A stretch of 14,824 bases of DNA from Echinostoma caproni (taxonomy: Eukaryota > Platyhelminthes > Trematoda > Plagiorchiida > Echinostomatidae), in assembly GCA_900618425.1 (NCBI GenBank), contig UZAN01040570.1, positions 8,588 to 23,411 on the forward strand. Direction: 5' to 3'. Position numbers and translations under genes: made by a program. This document shows positions 1 to 9,671 of the stretch, in pieces (within the stretch, counting starts at the first letter, position 1; each line of letters opens with the position of its first letter). The notes under the pieces are model-generated. The model did no database searches. It was not told where the DNA came from and saw only the letters and a program-made list of their open reading frames with translations.

Positions 1-1093
1 AACACAAACACTACACATCCAGTAACCCATTGTTCGGCATCGTAAATACATTAAAATGAATAAGAAGAGAGCAGATAGATCACTTTTAATCATGCCTACA
101 TTGTGGTTGAGACTTAAAAGTGACTCGACACTGGGAACTACAATCATATGGAGATTAAGGAGTATTTATTTGATTGTCATTAAGACCACTCAAAACAAAA
201 AATTGGTAACTATCATGCTGTCTGATGAATGTAAACCCGACAAAGCAATGGCAAATGGGCCTCGATTTAACTCGTTTCTCTGTACTAAGCAACTGTTTCG
301 TGCAGTTCTACAAGGAAAAACCAATTCACTTCAGGTAGTTACCACGGCTGTTTGATCACTGTTTTGGAAACAAACCCATTATCGTTCTAATTCATGTGAT
401 AAAGAATTTTGTTTTTTTGGACCCGGTTATGCGCTAGCATTTTTCTCAGTGGCGTCAAAGATCCATTAAACTTCTTTATTTACTGAAAGGGGAAGGATCG
501 GCGCAGAATGCAATTTCAGTTTTTCCTTTCCGACTGCATTCAGTACCACAGAGTAATCTCGGATTCCCACTATCGGGTTTTTACTCATTGACCACAAACC
601 ACCGTGGAGTCGTCGACCAGATGTCACTTGCGCGTTCATTGACATATGCCTGGTCAAATTATCAGCACCATCTTCTCTTATGTCCGAGGTCCATTATCCG
701 TTGTGGCTTGCATCCCACTTCGGGATTTCGACAGTGGGGAGCACAACTGACATCAGTATTGCCCCCCCTTGTCGGGCATTGTATCGCTGATAGTGAACAA
801 AAAACCAGGAGAAGCGCAGTCTGTCGGCTCCAGCACGTTTTTCGAAAAAGTAAAACTGCAGTTTCTTTTGCTCTGGCATGCGTCTAGCATACCCGTTATG
901 GGTCCTAAATATTAATTGGAAAACTTTCCTCACCAAAGAAGTTCAAATCTTCAGCGACCTTTCAGCTATGAGAATTGAATGTTTGCATCTTTTTCTACCA
1001 TTAGATTAGTTGAATAGTACGAAAACAGATTACATATTTTCCTGAACCATAGCGGTGTGTTTGTTCTGACCTGGACTTGTTAAAATTACGTTC

Positions 1094-1164
1094 GTTTTGT
1101 GTTCCCGCTTGGGACTGAACCTCTGGGTTGGAGGCGGAAATCTCTACCCCTGAACCACACAAAC
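1094..1164 (-). mobile_element. tRNA-derived element (SINE head or tRNA pseudogene)
   Basis: Read on the minus strand, the sequence contains an A-box-like TGGTTCAGGGG (1157-1147) and a B-box-like GGTTCAGTCCC (1121-1111), spaced as in a tRNA gene. The ends can pair as an acceptor stem: GTTTGTG at the 5' end against CACAAAA near the 3' end, with one mismatch. The span is 71 nt, a normal tRNA length, and the D-arm region resembles tRNA-Gly. The T-stem is imperfect and the anticodon stem pairs poorly, so a functional tRNA is unlikely. A tRNA-derived SINE head or a decayed tRNA copy fits best. The 3' boundary of any SINE body is not resolved. Confidence 0.55.
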
Positions 1165-2404
1165 GATGCCTCAATACGTCAGAGCACGAGCGCAATGAGA
1201 AAATTCGTTATTATTGTTCAACGCATCTATCATATATTTGGTTCAAATTTCATTGTAATAAGATGAATAATTGATCCAGAGATCAGAAGAACCAGTGACT
1301 CGTTCTGCATGCGCATTCCAAACAACCCTGTCACAACAAGCTATTTATTATTTAATCAGTTATTTTGAAATAAAAACAGAGAATTATGCATAGATATTTT
1401 TCTGTTTGCTTTATTTTCATGCAATTCAATTTAAATTCACCATCATCTGTGGTTTACTTTGTCTCATCAGCGATGCAACGGTTTCCCTTCTTTTGGCCTG
1501 GTGCAGTCAATTTGAGAACACCGGACACCTGCTCTTTGTGTACTTACAATCTCCGATTTTACACTCCACTACAGTCGATAAATTCAAATGACCACAGTGA
1601 CTGACTTTCAGCGGGGTTGAGACACAGCTATTCTCGGCTTACAGAGAATTTTCATCGTGTCATCAAACCAATAGTTCAAATGTTCCATTTTTTGCACTTT
1701 TTGACCTAAAACATGTGTGGAAACACATTGTCTGCAGCCCCCTCCAAAAGGGTCTATTTTCTACTGGAGATTTCTGTCCTTATATGTTTTCTAGCTGCTA
1801 TCAGGCAGGAATTTTGTTTCGCGCTCTAAATTGTGTTCTTTCAGACGTGTCAAAATGATAGGGGTGGATTGGGGACAGGGGTTAATGACTGCATCAATCT
1901 TCCCTCAATATGCTGCTCTTTTTTTGATGAGTCAATGGTCTGATCTATTCATCTCAGTTTAATCTCCGTGAATCTCTGTGTAACCCTAATATGTTTTAAT
2001 CGCGTGGACGATTTGTTTGTTTAAACCGGGAGATCGATGATTTTCGGAGAAACCGTGTTACAAGGAAAATTCGTATGAGCATACGGTGCTATTAGTGAAA
2101 AATGATGATGGTTGAGGAGTTCAGGATACGTGTTTATTTCGAGGAGTGTAAGTTTGAAAGACGTATTGTGAACAGTTGTTTTCAGTGAATACCGTCTTCG
2201 GTGAGTCCCGTTGTCTTATCTGACAGCCCGTTGCATCGAATGGACAAATGGATGGATGCTACTTTCGAATCGATTCCGTGACCACATGATCGAATTCCAT
2301 CATCACCTTTCAATATTTATACGTTCTCAACAAGGGCCCTCACTCGACTGCGACTCAATTCCTGTTCTTTTCTTTCTGTGCCACTGAATACCAACTGAAA
2401 AATG

Positions 2405-2408
<4 letters not shown>

Positions 2409-2440
<32 letters not shown>
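2409..2440. repeat. (TA)16 microsatellite
   Basis: Sixteen uninterrupted TA units, self-complementary, able to extrude as a cruciform and likely to vary in length between individuals. It lies in the upstream intron. The reading frames that cross it encode only alternating Tyr/Ile and are not genes. Confidence 0.95.
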
Positions 2441-2444
<4 letters not shown>

Positions 2445-2942
2445 CGATAAAACATTCGCAGACTCTGTATCGATTTCTAGTACTAATTATCATTCCCATT
2501 GGTTGTCGAAATCCCCTGACAGGTTTCCCAATACACATTTGTTCTCGCCGCTTACGGGGAACAGAAAGCTCAACCGTCAGAGTTTATGGCCTTGGACGGA
2601 TTCACTGTGGACTACTGTGAAGCGAAACCAGGTAAGGGATCTGAGTGCTGATGAATCTCGAACACGCCTCATTGAATTCCAATCTATTTGATCCCATCGT
2701 TTGGTTAAGTTTGACTACTCTGTATGGGCATAATGTCTCCACCCCCACACACGCATACAAAACCGTTATCTCTGTTGTTCTCGACCGTACGAATAAATCG
2801 CTTAACGCATTCAATGGATTGCAGAAAGATTTTCCGGAAAACCAACAAGAAAGGATTGGATAAAACTGATGGGAGAAGAATAACTGTCATTAGAGTTTGG
2901 AAAAGGTATATTTATTAATCGGCTTGAAATGAAAAACTGGCC

Positions 2943-2960
2943 TGGGCAGTTTGCTGCCCA
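2943..2960. repeat. Short perfect inverted repeat (hairpin)
   Basis: TGGGCAG (2943-2949) and CTGCCCA (2954-2960) are perfect complements around a TTTG loop, giving a 7-bp GC-rich stem. No adjacent gene end explains it as a terminator, and terminators of that type are not expected in an animal intron. Its role is unknown. Confidence 0.6.
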
Positions 2961-3610
2961 AATACACCCCTTGTTTGAGTATCACTGGACGGTAATTTTT
3001 TTAATCTGTTTTTTCAACTTCATTCGACCAATAAAACTATATATTGGTTATTAAAAAACCTATAGAAATATCTCCACTGTAAAGTAATGCCAGGGAAATG
3101 TTAATACACATCATCAGTCAGCGAATGACGATTCTCCTACGGTCCAGGAAAATGCTGTCACCCAAGCTCTTCTCGAGAAGTATCTCCTGAACCGTGAGAT
3201 ATCATGTCGTGTATAGTCTATGCCAGGTCAAAGACAACACAGTTTCCCCATGGTTGTCCCACGTTTGGGAGTTTGTTGATTCTACTCGGAAACCATAAAT
3301 GGACTGCAATACACAAGCTCCGGTGTCGGTGAGTTTGTACGGGACATGCAAACTTAGTTCTAATCCAAACCCTGCACCAAAATGATGATCACGCTCCCAT
3401 ACGGAAGACTAGCAGTTGAAGTCCCATCCGGGACACACTAACAATACGCACCGCTGCAGAGTCTCGGTGCAAATGGTGGTCTTTGTTAGTCATTCTCACT
3501 AGGGTCATTATTGCTTGTTGTCCACTTTTGTCACATGAGTAATTCCTGTCGACAAAAAATAACTTACAATCGCTAGCTAAGTCTGACAAGTCAATCGTCC
3601 TGAACACACT

Positions 3611-3630
3611 TAAGAGAAAGAGAGAGAAAG
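3611..3630. repeat. Purine-rich GA tract
   Basis: A 20-base stretch made almost wholly of A and G (AAGAG/AGAG units) inside the upstream intron. It is simple sequence with no visible gene role. Confidence 0.6.
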
Positions 3631-4144
3631 CTGAAAACTCTCGAATCTGATTTCTCGATTCCAGTAGCACTAATGAGACAAATGATATATTTGATAGAAA
3701 TTTAAAGATCTCCATTTTGATTGTTCCAATGAACAGCGGGGGCGGGGTCAGAAATTGAAGCATTAGAGTAGTCTCATCAATGATTGTCAATCATTGGAAT
3801 CATTGGGGATTGTGGGGCTATCGGTTGACTGTAACAAGTTTTAACAACGAGCACACATCAGTGATGAGGGTCTGTGGACCAGGGCTCAATAAGAGGCCAA
3901 CACGGGTAGAGAAGACCAATCACTGCCTTGTGACTGGTGGTTTCAATCATTTTGACATCTCTCTCCTAACAACCGTAGACATGAAAGATGTAAATTTTCC
4001 TATCCGATTCAGTATTTAACTTGATGACATTTTTGTAAACAATCCGGAAATTTTTTCATTGAAAAGTAGGATTCCACAAGCAACTCGCATCATTGCTCTA
4101 TTTTTTTACATCCTCAAATTCATGGTAAATAGTTTCATCAACCA

Positions 4145-5633
4145 ATGATCCGCTTCACCTCAAGAATCATTATAAGGAGAATTTGCTCTCCTGACAACTT
4201 AGCGAGCCTTAGACGCATGATTTCAACAACCGATTTCACTGTCACTTGCAGTACTGATAGCTCTTCCAGTAACGAGTATCTTACCTGTTACCTTAATTTT
4301 TCCTATGATCTGTGTTGTCCAGTTAAGACTTTGTACATTTGTACCACCAGTTTCTCCTTGTCGCTTCTAAAATAGCTTCGTTGTGATAGAAAAAAGAGCA
4401 TTACAATCCAAATGAAAATACTGCCCAAAATCGAAACCGTATTGAAAATCTTATAAGAAACGAGAACTGTCTTGATATGTAGTCTGCTTTGAGGCAGCTC
4501 TGTGGACCAAGCAATGGCTGCTTTCCGCATGCAGAAGAGTTAAATCGTCAGTTTACAATTTTTTCTGTACTAAACTCTACACCACCTACATTTACATCTA
4601 CTGGATAGAATTACTCTGTCACTCCGGTAGATGTTTTGGTGCTGTAGTCCCTTAAATCCAACAAGGCACACCGTCCTGATTCATTATCACCCGAAGAACT
4701 TGCTTTACTCATTTCTGAGGTTTTCAGTTTGTGCACGTCATCTGGAAGTATCTCTGATTTCTGAACAGATGCCCAAATAACACCAATCCTCAAAAAGAGG
4801 TATTCCAATTACTGATTGATTGCCGCACATCAGCACAATTCGAAAGAGTGCTTCTAAACCGAATCATTTGCTTCTCTGTTACTCGTGACTCCATTCCATT
4901 TGCTCACAAACCTCTGTCTACTCTTGATGCTGTTGCTCACGTTGCTCACTCCGTTTCATCCTCATCGGATAAAGGGTCTGACATCGTCCGTTTAATGTTT
5001 CTTGAATATGCCAATGCTATCAGATCACTTGACGGTGACATTCTCATTCAATGTCTCTCGGGTTGCGGCCTAGCACCTGAGGTGTTGAATGTACTAATCA
5101 ACTCCTCACGTAGAACGCACTTCACTTCTCTGTAACGCTAAATATTCCTCTTTTCTAAGGATCAATTCTGGGCTTTTTCAGGGCGCTATTTTGTTTCCAT
5201 TTCTTTTTTCACTGTACATTTTGAGAACCATTCTATCCCTCCCGGCTGTACCACGTGCAAGTACGCTGATGATGTGTTGATTTGTTGTTCCTTGACTGAT
5301 CCTGACAGTTTTCACCAACTTCTGGACTGCCCTAATCAGTCTACATCCCAGTCTGCAATGCTCCACGTCGATCGAAATGTAGATGTTACTTTTAGCCTTA
5401 CAATAAACCTCCAGAAACAAACACGTTTTAGTAACCCGTCTGAACTTGCTGTTAACAGTACTGCGATCCCCAATTCTGACTCTGTTAAATATCCTGCAGT
5501 TACTTGGTCACTTAGCCTTTCTTGGTCCAAGCTTGTTGAACACGTTTACATTCGGGTTCGTGGATTATTCTTTTACGCTTTCGGGCTAAAAAATGCATAT
5601 ATTTTGTTTGCTGTAACTTATCGAAAATGCTAA
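4145..5633 (+). mobile_element. Degenerate CR1/Jockey-like non-LTR retrotransposon (LINE) fragment
   Basis: Translated pieces in all three + frames line up in order with the linker and reverse transcriptase of a non-LTR retrotransposon. The first piece (4145-4375) carries a LCCPVKT motif typical of the segment after the endonuclease. Next, 4501-4830 carries NRQFT, PPTFTSTG, SNKAHRPD, LSPEELALL and DAQITPILKK, matching the N-terminal RT blocks. Then 4839-5135 carries FERVLLNRI and the palm, and 5179-5633 carries QGAIL, YADD and the thumb-like LSWSKLVEHVYIRVR. The element lies sense to the host gene, inside its intron. The 5' part, with a full endonuclease, and a clear 3' tail are not seen; a VTGGFN motif at 3930 might be an endonuclease remnant. 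CR1/Jockey is the best family guess by motif style; another non-LTR clade is possible. Confidence 0.82.
4501..5633 (+). pseudogene. Reverse transcriptase of the LINE, inactivated
   Basis: This is the RT-coding part of the element. In the frame of position 4501 there are in-frame stops at 4606, 4645, 4762 (at the site of an expected Trp) and 4813. The reading then moves to another frame for FERVLLNRI (from 4839), stops at 5133, resumes in the first frame for the QGAIL block (from 5179), and shifts again between about 5219 and 5226 to reach YADD (5262-5273). Motif A reads FLEYANA, with Glu (5004-5006) where the family has its catalytic Asp. Motif C, YADD, is intact. In motif B the residue before QGAIL is Phe where Pro is usual. 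With these lesions the copy cannot make a working polymerase. It is an old, fixed insertion rather than an active one. Confidence 0.82.
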
Positions 5634-5853
5634 AAATTCACCATATTGGGTGTAAAACAGCTTCAGTTGACTTGAATTAATCAGCAAAGTATCATCCCTT
5701 GCGCATGAGGATAAGAAGCTGTGGGAATAAAAAAGAAAACAAATTGGACCGTAAGGAGAGTAACTTGTCCTCGACGAAACGATCCCTTCATGATGATCAT
5801 TATCATTGGTTAGCTGAATTTTGTTCATAGCATTTTTATATTCCGTTATAACA

Positions 5854-5891
5854 ATATGTATATTATATATTATATATATATATATATTATA
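5854..5891. repeat. AT-rich microsatellite
   Basis: Interrupted TA repeat, broken by TAT/ATT slippage, about 220 bases past the last recognisable LINE residue and followed by a short AATG triplication. It may be the 3' microsatellite end of the LINE, but the intervening 5634-5853 shows no readable element sequence. Confidence 0.8.
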
Positions 5892-6479
5892 CAATGAATG
5901 AATGGCTGGACGAAATTTCCCTGGAAGCAAACTATCGGTTTTGCAATTTCAGCTACTCGTCAGGTGTGCGTATCCCGTAATCTTTTCTCATTTCAGTCAT
6001 TTAATTATACCCAGGAATTCCTTTTTTCATCATTCTGTGAGCCTATCGGTAAAGATTGGAAATTCAGTCTCCCAATTATATACTCTGTTTGACATTAAGA
6101 AGAATGTCTAAAAATTAGATCTCCAAAGTGATTCTACCGTGTTTTCGCATTTGAAGGCTGTTTGTATTCGACCGCGGCTTGAGTTTGGTTCTGAACCATG
6201 AGATTTCACGCAAAAAACCGTTTACTTTTCCCAGTACTTCTGGTTGTTAAACTTTCAAACCTCAAGGAGCAAGATTCGACCTTCTTAACTCTTCATCCCC
6301 AGTACACATTTTGCGTTGATTGGTATGTATGTTTAAAGCTATTGATTGTGGTTTTAAAAATCTGGAGATAAACGACCCGAAGCGGACGAATATTCCACCA
6401 GGATATGAAGTTCTTTTCCTTTCGACGTGTTTTTTCCCCTTTTCGGTCTCTTTAAACTAACGACTCAATTCTTGAACTC

Positions 6480-6495
6480 TCCACTCCTTCCACAG
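6480..6495 (+). promoter_or_regulatory. 3' splice site of exon A
   Basis: A pyrimidine-rich run (TCCACTCCTTCCACAG ends at 6495) follows a T-rich stretch from about 6415. The CAG sits at the start of an open frame that carries into the CAPS PH domain, which supports use of this acceptor. Confidence 0.8.
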
Positions 6496-6915
6496 ATCTG
6501 ATCAGTTCGGCTTCCTCGATGCGTAGCGTCAAACCAGATCATCACCTATCTACCTCATCGCTCAGCTCACTTTCCCGGCTGCGGTTCGGCAGTCTGAGTC
6601 GAATCAGTAGCAGTATGCATCTCCGATCGGGCAGCACGATGAACGTGTCCACGGCTACGTCCGCCAACGGTGGCACAGAACCCGAACTCAGTGCTACATA
6701 CTTTTTCAAACTGGTCCGTGAGGGTGACACGGTTGTTGTAGCCACAGCCACGGAGTCCGATCGACAGAACTGGGTGCAGGCTATCTATCGGGCGACTGGA
6801 CAAACACACAAACCATCCTTGCCAAGTCAAGCAACCAATGTGGCCAGTAGTGTCGGTTCGATTGGCCCCGGAGGGACCACGGGAACAGCCGGATCGGGCG
6901 GGAAACAGACAAAAG
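6496..6915 (+). CDS. CADPS: CAPS/CADPS exon A: Ser-rich insert and C-terminal PH domain (partial)
   Basis: Internal exon of calcium-dependent secretion activator, a cytosolic and peripheral-membrane factor that primes dense-core vesicles with syntaxin/SNAREs and binds PI(4,5)P2 through its PH domain. The frame opens at 6498; 6496-6497 (AT) complete a codon begun in the previous exon. Residues 1-65 are low complexity, with 21 Ser plus many Arg and Thr. From about residue 67 comes the PH core: [19 protein letters not shown], then the C-terminal helix [19 protein letters not shown] with the conserved PH Trp. This block is the diagnostic CAPS match. A Gly/Ser/Thr-rich linker follows. The donor is AAAAG|GTAGG at 6915/6916, leaving one base (phase 1). 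Without splicing the frame runs on to a stop near 6998. The Ser-rich part has no counterpart in vertebrate CAPS as I know it. The symbol follows the vertebrate orthologue. Confidence 0.9.
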
Positions 6916-7620
6916 GTAGGCAGACTGTACAAAGAATGGTCTGTACAGAAAGAGAGAGAGGAAAGGTTGAAAAATTGCGTGATACAGGTGTGATGTAACG
7001 TTTACCATGGTTCGTAACAGACAAAGAAAAGTTTTTCTGTTTGAGGTCTGCATTTTCCGTCGTTCTTTATCTATCTATTCGGTTATATTTAAGTCCTTCA
7101 TCCAGTTTCGGGAAAGGCGGTATCGTGACAATCGGATCATAAAGCGTGCGGCAGAGTGATGTTCAAAAGTTGATCGAGGAAAAGACATCCGCGTTATTTG
7201 GAATATGCAGATGATCGTTTGGTTCAAGCACAGCCTTTTTTCTTCATCTTTTTCAGCTGATGGTTGTTAATTTTTGTGTTTTTTCGTCTCCTTTATTGCT
7301 TTCAAATGCATTAACTATTCAAGCGGCATTTCAGTAGGTGTTTTTGATGTCGATCGCGTCATGTGTCTCCATTTATTGGGATTGGAACGAGGGCCTAAAA
7401 CGCAGGCATCGTTGAGATATTATGGAGTTAATGTGAGTGGAAGGAAAACGCTTTACTATTATTATACGGCAGTTCCGTAAGATCATGTTCATTTTGATCA
7501 CGTTAATTGGACCTCGGAACATCCCAAAGAGAAACAAGAGAAATTTATGCCACTCAACATAGGCATTGAAAATTTGTGGTGATGATATTCCCTAAGAGGA
7601 TAATCCGAATGTGGACGTAA

Positions 7621-7691
7621 GCCTCTAGTACCACCGGTTAGTCTCATTCTGACTCAGTCACTGAATGAGACAACCAAACTACAGACGAGGC
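7621..7691. repeat. Imperfect palindrome, stem-loop of about 70 bases
   Basis: Nested complementary arms are visible by eye. GTCTCATTC (7641-7649) pairs with GAATGAGAC (7663-7671), 9 bp perfect. Inside it, TGACT (7650-7654) pairs with AGTCA (7656-7660) around a single C, leaving a 2-base bulge. Outside, GGTT (7636-7639) pairs with AACC (7672-7675) past a 1-base bulge, and GCCTC (7621-7625) pairs with GAGGC (7687-7691) at the edges. The centre contains TGACTCA, the AP-1/TRE consensus. It could be a small hairpin element, a foldback relic or a transcribed hairpin in the CAPS pre-mRNA; nothing here decides. Confidence 0.7.
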
Positions 7692-8255
7692 CATCCAAAG
7701 AATACATATATTTGTAGGGGAGTTGGAGAACAGGAGAAACCCATTTGCTTGAATCGCGTCCATATCTCCTCCCCTAATGGCTGTTCAATGGAACGTAGAT
7801 GTTTTCAGTTTCAGTTTTTACAACCACTAGTCATGCACTTTTGTGCACCGGTTTTGGTTGCTGTCTTTTGGCGGCCCATTTAGATAAAAGAGAAAAAAGA
7901 TGAAGATCGTAATGTTGAAAGTCAATTGAAGCAGAAGATAGAGAATTCATATAGACTGGTGTTAAGAAAATAATCAGTAGATGCATGAGCTCCACTGTTT
8001 GTGAAAACCAACCATATCGCTCAGTATCCCTGACCATCGGCGACTTTTATCTGGGGGTCTCGAGTCAGGGACAATAACGGAACCCATGTGACCCGGTCTC
8101 CTGGTTAGGGTTTTCATGCACTCATGCCAGGACTTAGTTTGACTACCCTTCACCTTTTTCCAACCTTTTTCCCTACCTTAGCAAATATCGCTTGCCGTGG
8201 AAACCTATTTGGTGACATGCGTAACACGTGCAACATAATGCGGTGTAGCTCACTG

Positions 8256-8280
8256 CCCCTCTTCTTCCTCCTCCTCTTTC
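8256..8280 (+). repeat. Homopyrimidine tract with a possible cryptic acceptor
   Basis: Twenty-five consecutive C/T bases (8256-8280) are followed by AAAACAG (8281-8287), which resembles a 3' splice site. The sequence after it does not translate to anything CAPS-like, so it is listed as a pyrimidine tract and only a possible cryptic or alternative acceptor. Confidence 0.5.
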
Positions 8281-9603
8281 AAAACAGCTTCGGTTTTATT
8301 TCAGTAGTATTTGCAATCATTGAAAAAACAAGACATTCACAGAACATCCTTTAGTGATGGCCACTGAGTAACGCAACATGCAAATTGGATATTCTTTCAC
8401 ACACAAAGAATTTATACACCGATGTTCATTTACCCAGGACCATCCGAGTACATTTGGCAACAGATCACGTTACTTCTGTGACCCTGAAAACAACCCAACT
8501 GTCCCTCAGCCCCCTCCCCCCCAATCGCCGTTATTCCGAATTTTTCATGGTTTATGATTTCTGTTCTCAATTGAATCTCAGTTCGCACCACACCACTGAA
8601 GAGGACCAGGGTAAACTATGGAAAAAAGGATCAATGAGAGACAGTATTCGTTGTGCATTTCGTCCGTGTGTTCCTTTGAAGGGAATAGGAATAATAATGT
8701 AGGAACTGTTGCAGGGGAAAGAATAGGGGTACGGGCACGTGGATAATGAATGATTTGTGGCGCGGAGCAACATTCTCTCCTTGCCCGTTTTTTGTGTCCC
8801 AAGGCGCAAGAGAACAGGAGAATGAGTTATGTAATTAATGTGAATGATTTGTGGGAAACCAATATCGCCCCCACTGCATTTGAAACAGGATTAGCGCATT
8901 GTTAAATAAATCAAATCCCAAGCAAACTACTACAATCGGACACTCATTTGACATCCGAGAACTGCATTGACATTTTTGAGTCCTAGACCGTTGGCACACA
9001 CACTCAGACACGAGTGTTTTAACTTGGCACTGAGAAAGACGCGACTGAGTTGTGATTTTATGATGTAATATCATGCAACGTGCAATCAAGTCAGGAAAGA
9101 TTCCAACCGAGTCACAACCCTGCAGGTCAGTGCTGAGATGCGCGAGGTCTGATGCCCACTTCAAGCTTGCAAAGATGGGTTGTATTAATTCATTTAAAGG
9201 TGGATCCGGAGTTCTCTTACACCAAAATGTCAGATTCTCAAACCGCCCAAGTGGAATTTCCAGTCTCACTGCTGCCAAAACCAGCAGTTAAACATTACGG
9301 ATCATTAGCAGAGATTTCCTCATTGAAGTGTCGAAACTCTGGTGCAATATTGATTGACTGTGTTAACTAGGTCAACTTAGCTGTCTCCAGAACATCTCAC
9401 TGCTACCTACATTGCAGTCAACGCATAGACTCACAGACGCGCGTGTACGGACCGGAGGGAAAATGTGTGCGTATGCGTCTGTGCACCAGAGCTGGGTTCA
9501 TACTACGCAAAACTTTACGCTAATCTGTAAGTTTGAACTACTGGTTATCTGCAGCAGCGAGACTGACTAGTTGAACTTGTTTATTCAAAATAAAAAGCCA
9601 TCT

Positions 9604-9671
9604 GATCAGCTATTCGGTGGTATGGTTGCATTCTTTCTGTAGGATTCTGGGTTCGATCCCCAGTGGGGTCA
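9604..9671 (+). mobile_element. tRNA-derived element with a perfect T-arm (probable SINE head)
   Basis: CTGGG (9647-9651), a 7-base TTCGATC loop and CCCAG (9659-9663) form a perfect tRNA T-arm, and GGTTCGATCCC (9650-9660) fits the RNA polymerase III B-box. The TGGGGTC after it has the length and place of a 3' acceptor strand, but the 5' strand (about 9604-9610) pairs only partly. A GGTGGTATGG segment lies where the A-box/D-loop should be. Good B-box, weak acceptor and D-stem point to a SINE head or tRNA pseudogene, sense to the host gene. A possible SINE body runs to about 9735 without a clear end. Confidence 0.6.

Larger units (their letters stand above)
1..6495 (+). other. Upstream intron of the CAPS gene (partial, 5' end outside window)
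   Basis: No coding exon could be recognised before the acceptor at 6495, so the stretch is read as one long intron, or as intron plus exons too short to see. The 3' end is a textbook acceptor: long T/C-rich runs from about 6415 lead into a CAG at 6493-6495. I looked for the expected preceding CAPS PH-domain exon (a Trp/Lys-rich strand region) and did not find it. 1-1090 holds only short unrecognised reading frames. 1165-2400 shows nothing beyond simple sequence. 2442-4144 holds two small hairpins, a GA-rich tract and an unexplained 133-codon minus-strand frame (3389-3790). 5640-6495 is AT-rich with one microsatellite. That this is all intron is inferred from the acceptor and the absence of other exons. 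Confidence 0.6.

Noticed and set aside
56..355. A 99-codon + strand frame at the left edge, considered as a terminal exon.
   Set aside because: No CAPS-like residues and no convincing acceptor; no family recognised.
588..887. A 99-codon + strand frame with an overlapping minus-strand frame.
   Set aside because: No domain or splice context; the overlapping frames look like chance openings.
2317..2620. Frames on both strands crossing the TA repeat.
   Set aside because: They are held open by the microsatellite, encoding Tyr/Ile repeats.
2943..2960. GC-rich hairpin as an intrinsic terminator.
   Set aside because: There is no upstream gene end, no T-run directly after it, and the context is an animal intron.
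6186..6198. TGGTTC-T-GAACCA small palindrome upstream of exon A.
   Set aside because: Six-bp arms of this kind are expected by chance in several kilobases.
7201..7230. A LEYADDRLVQ translation resembling the RT YADD motif, suggesting a second LINE.
   Set aside because: Only about ten residues match, with an in-frame stop shortly upstream and no other RT block around it. Chance is likely.
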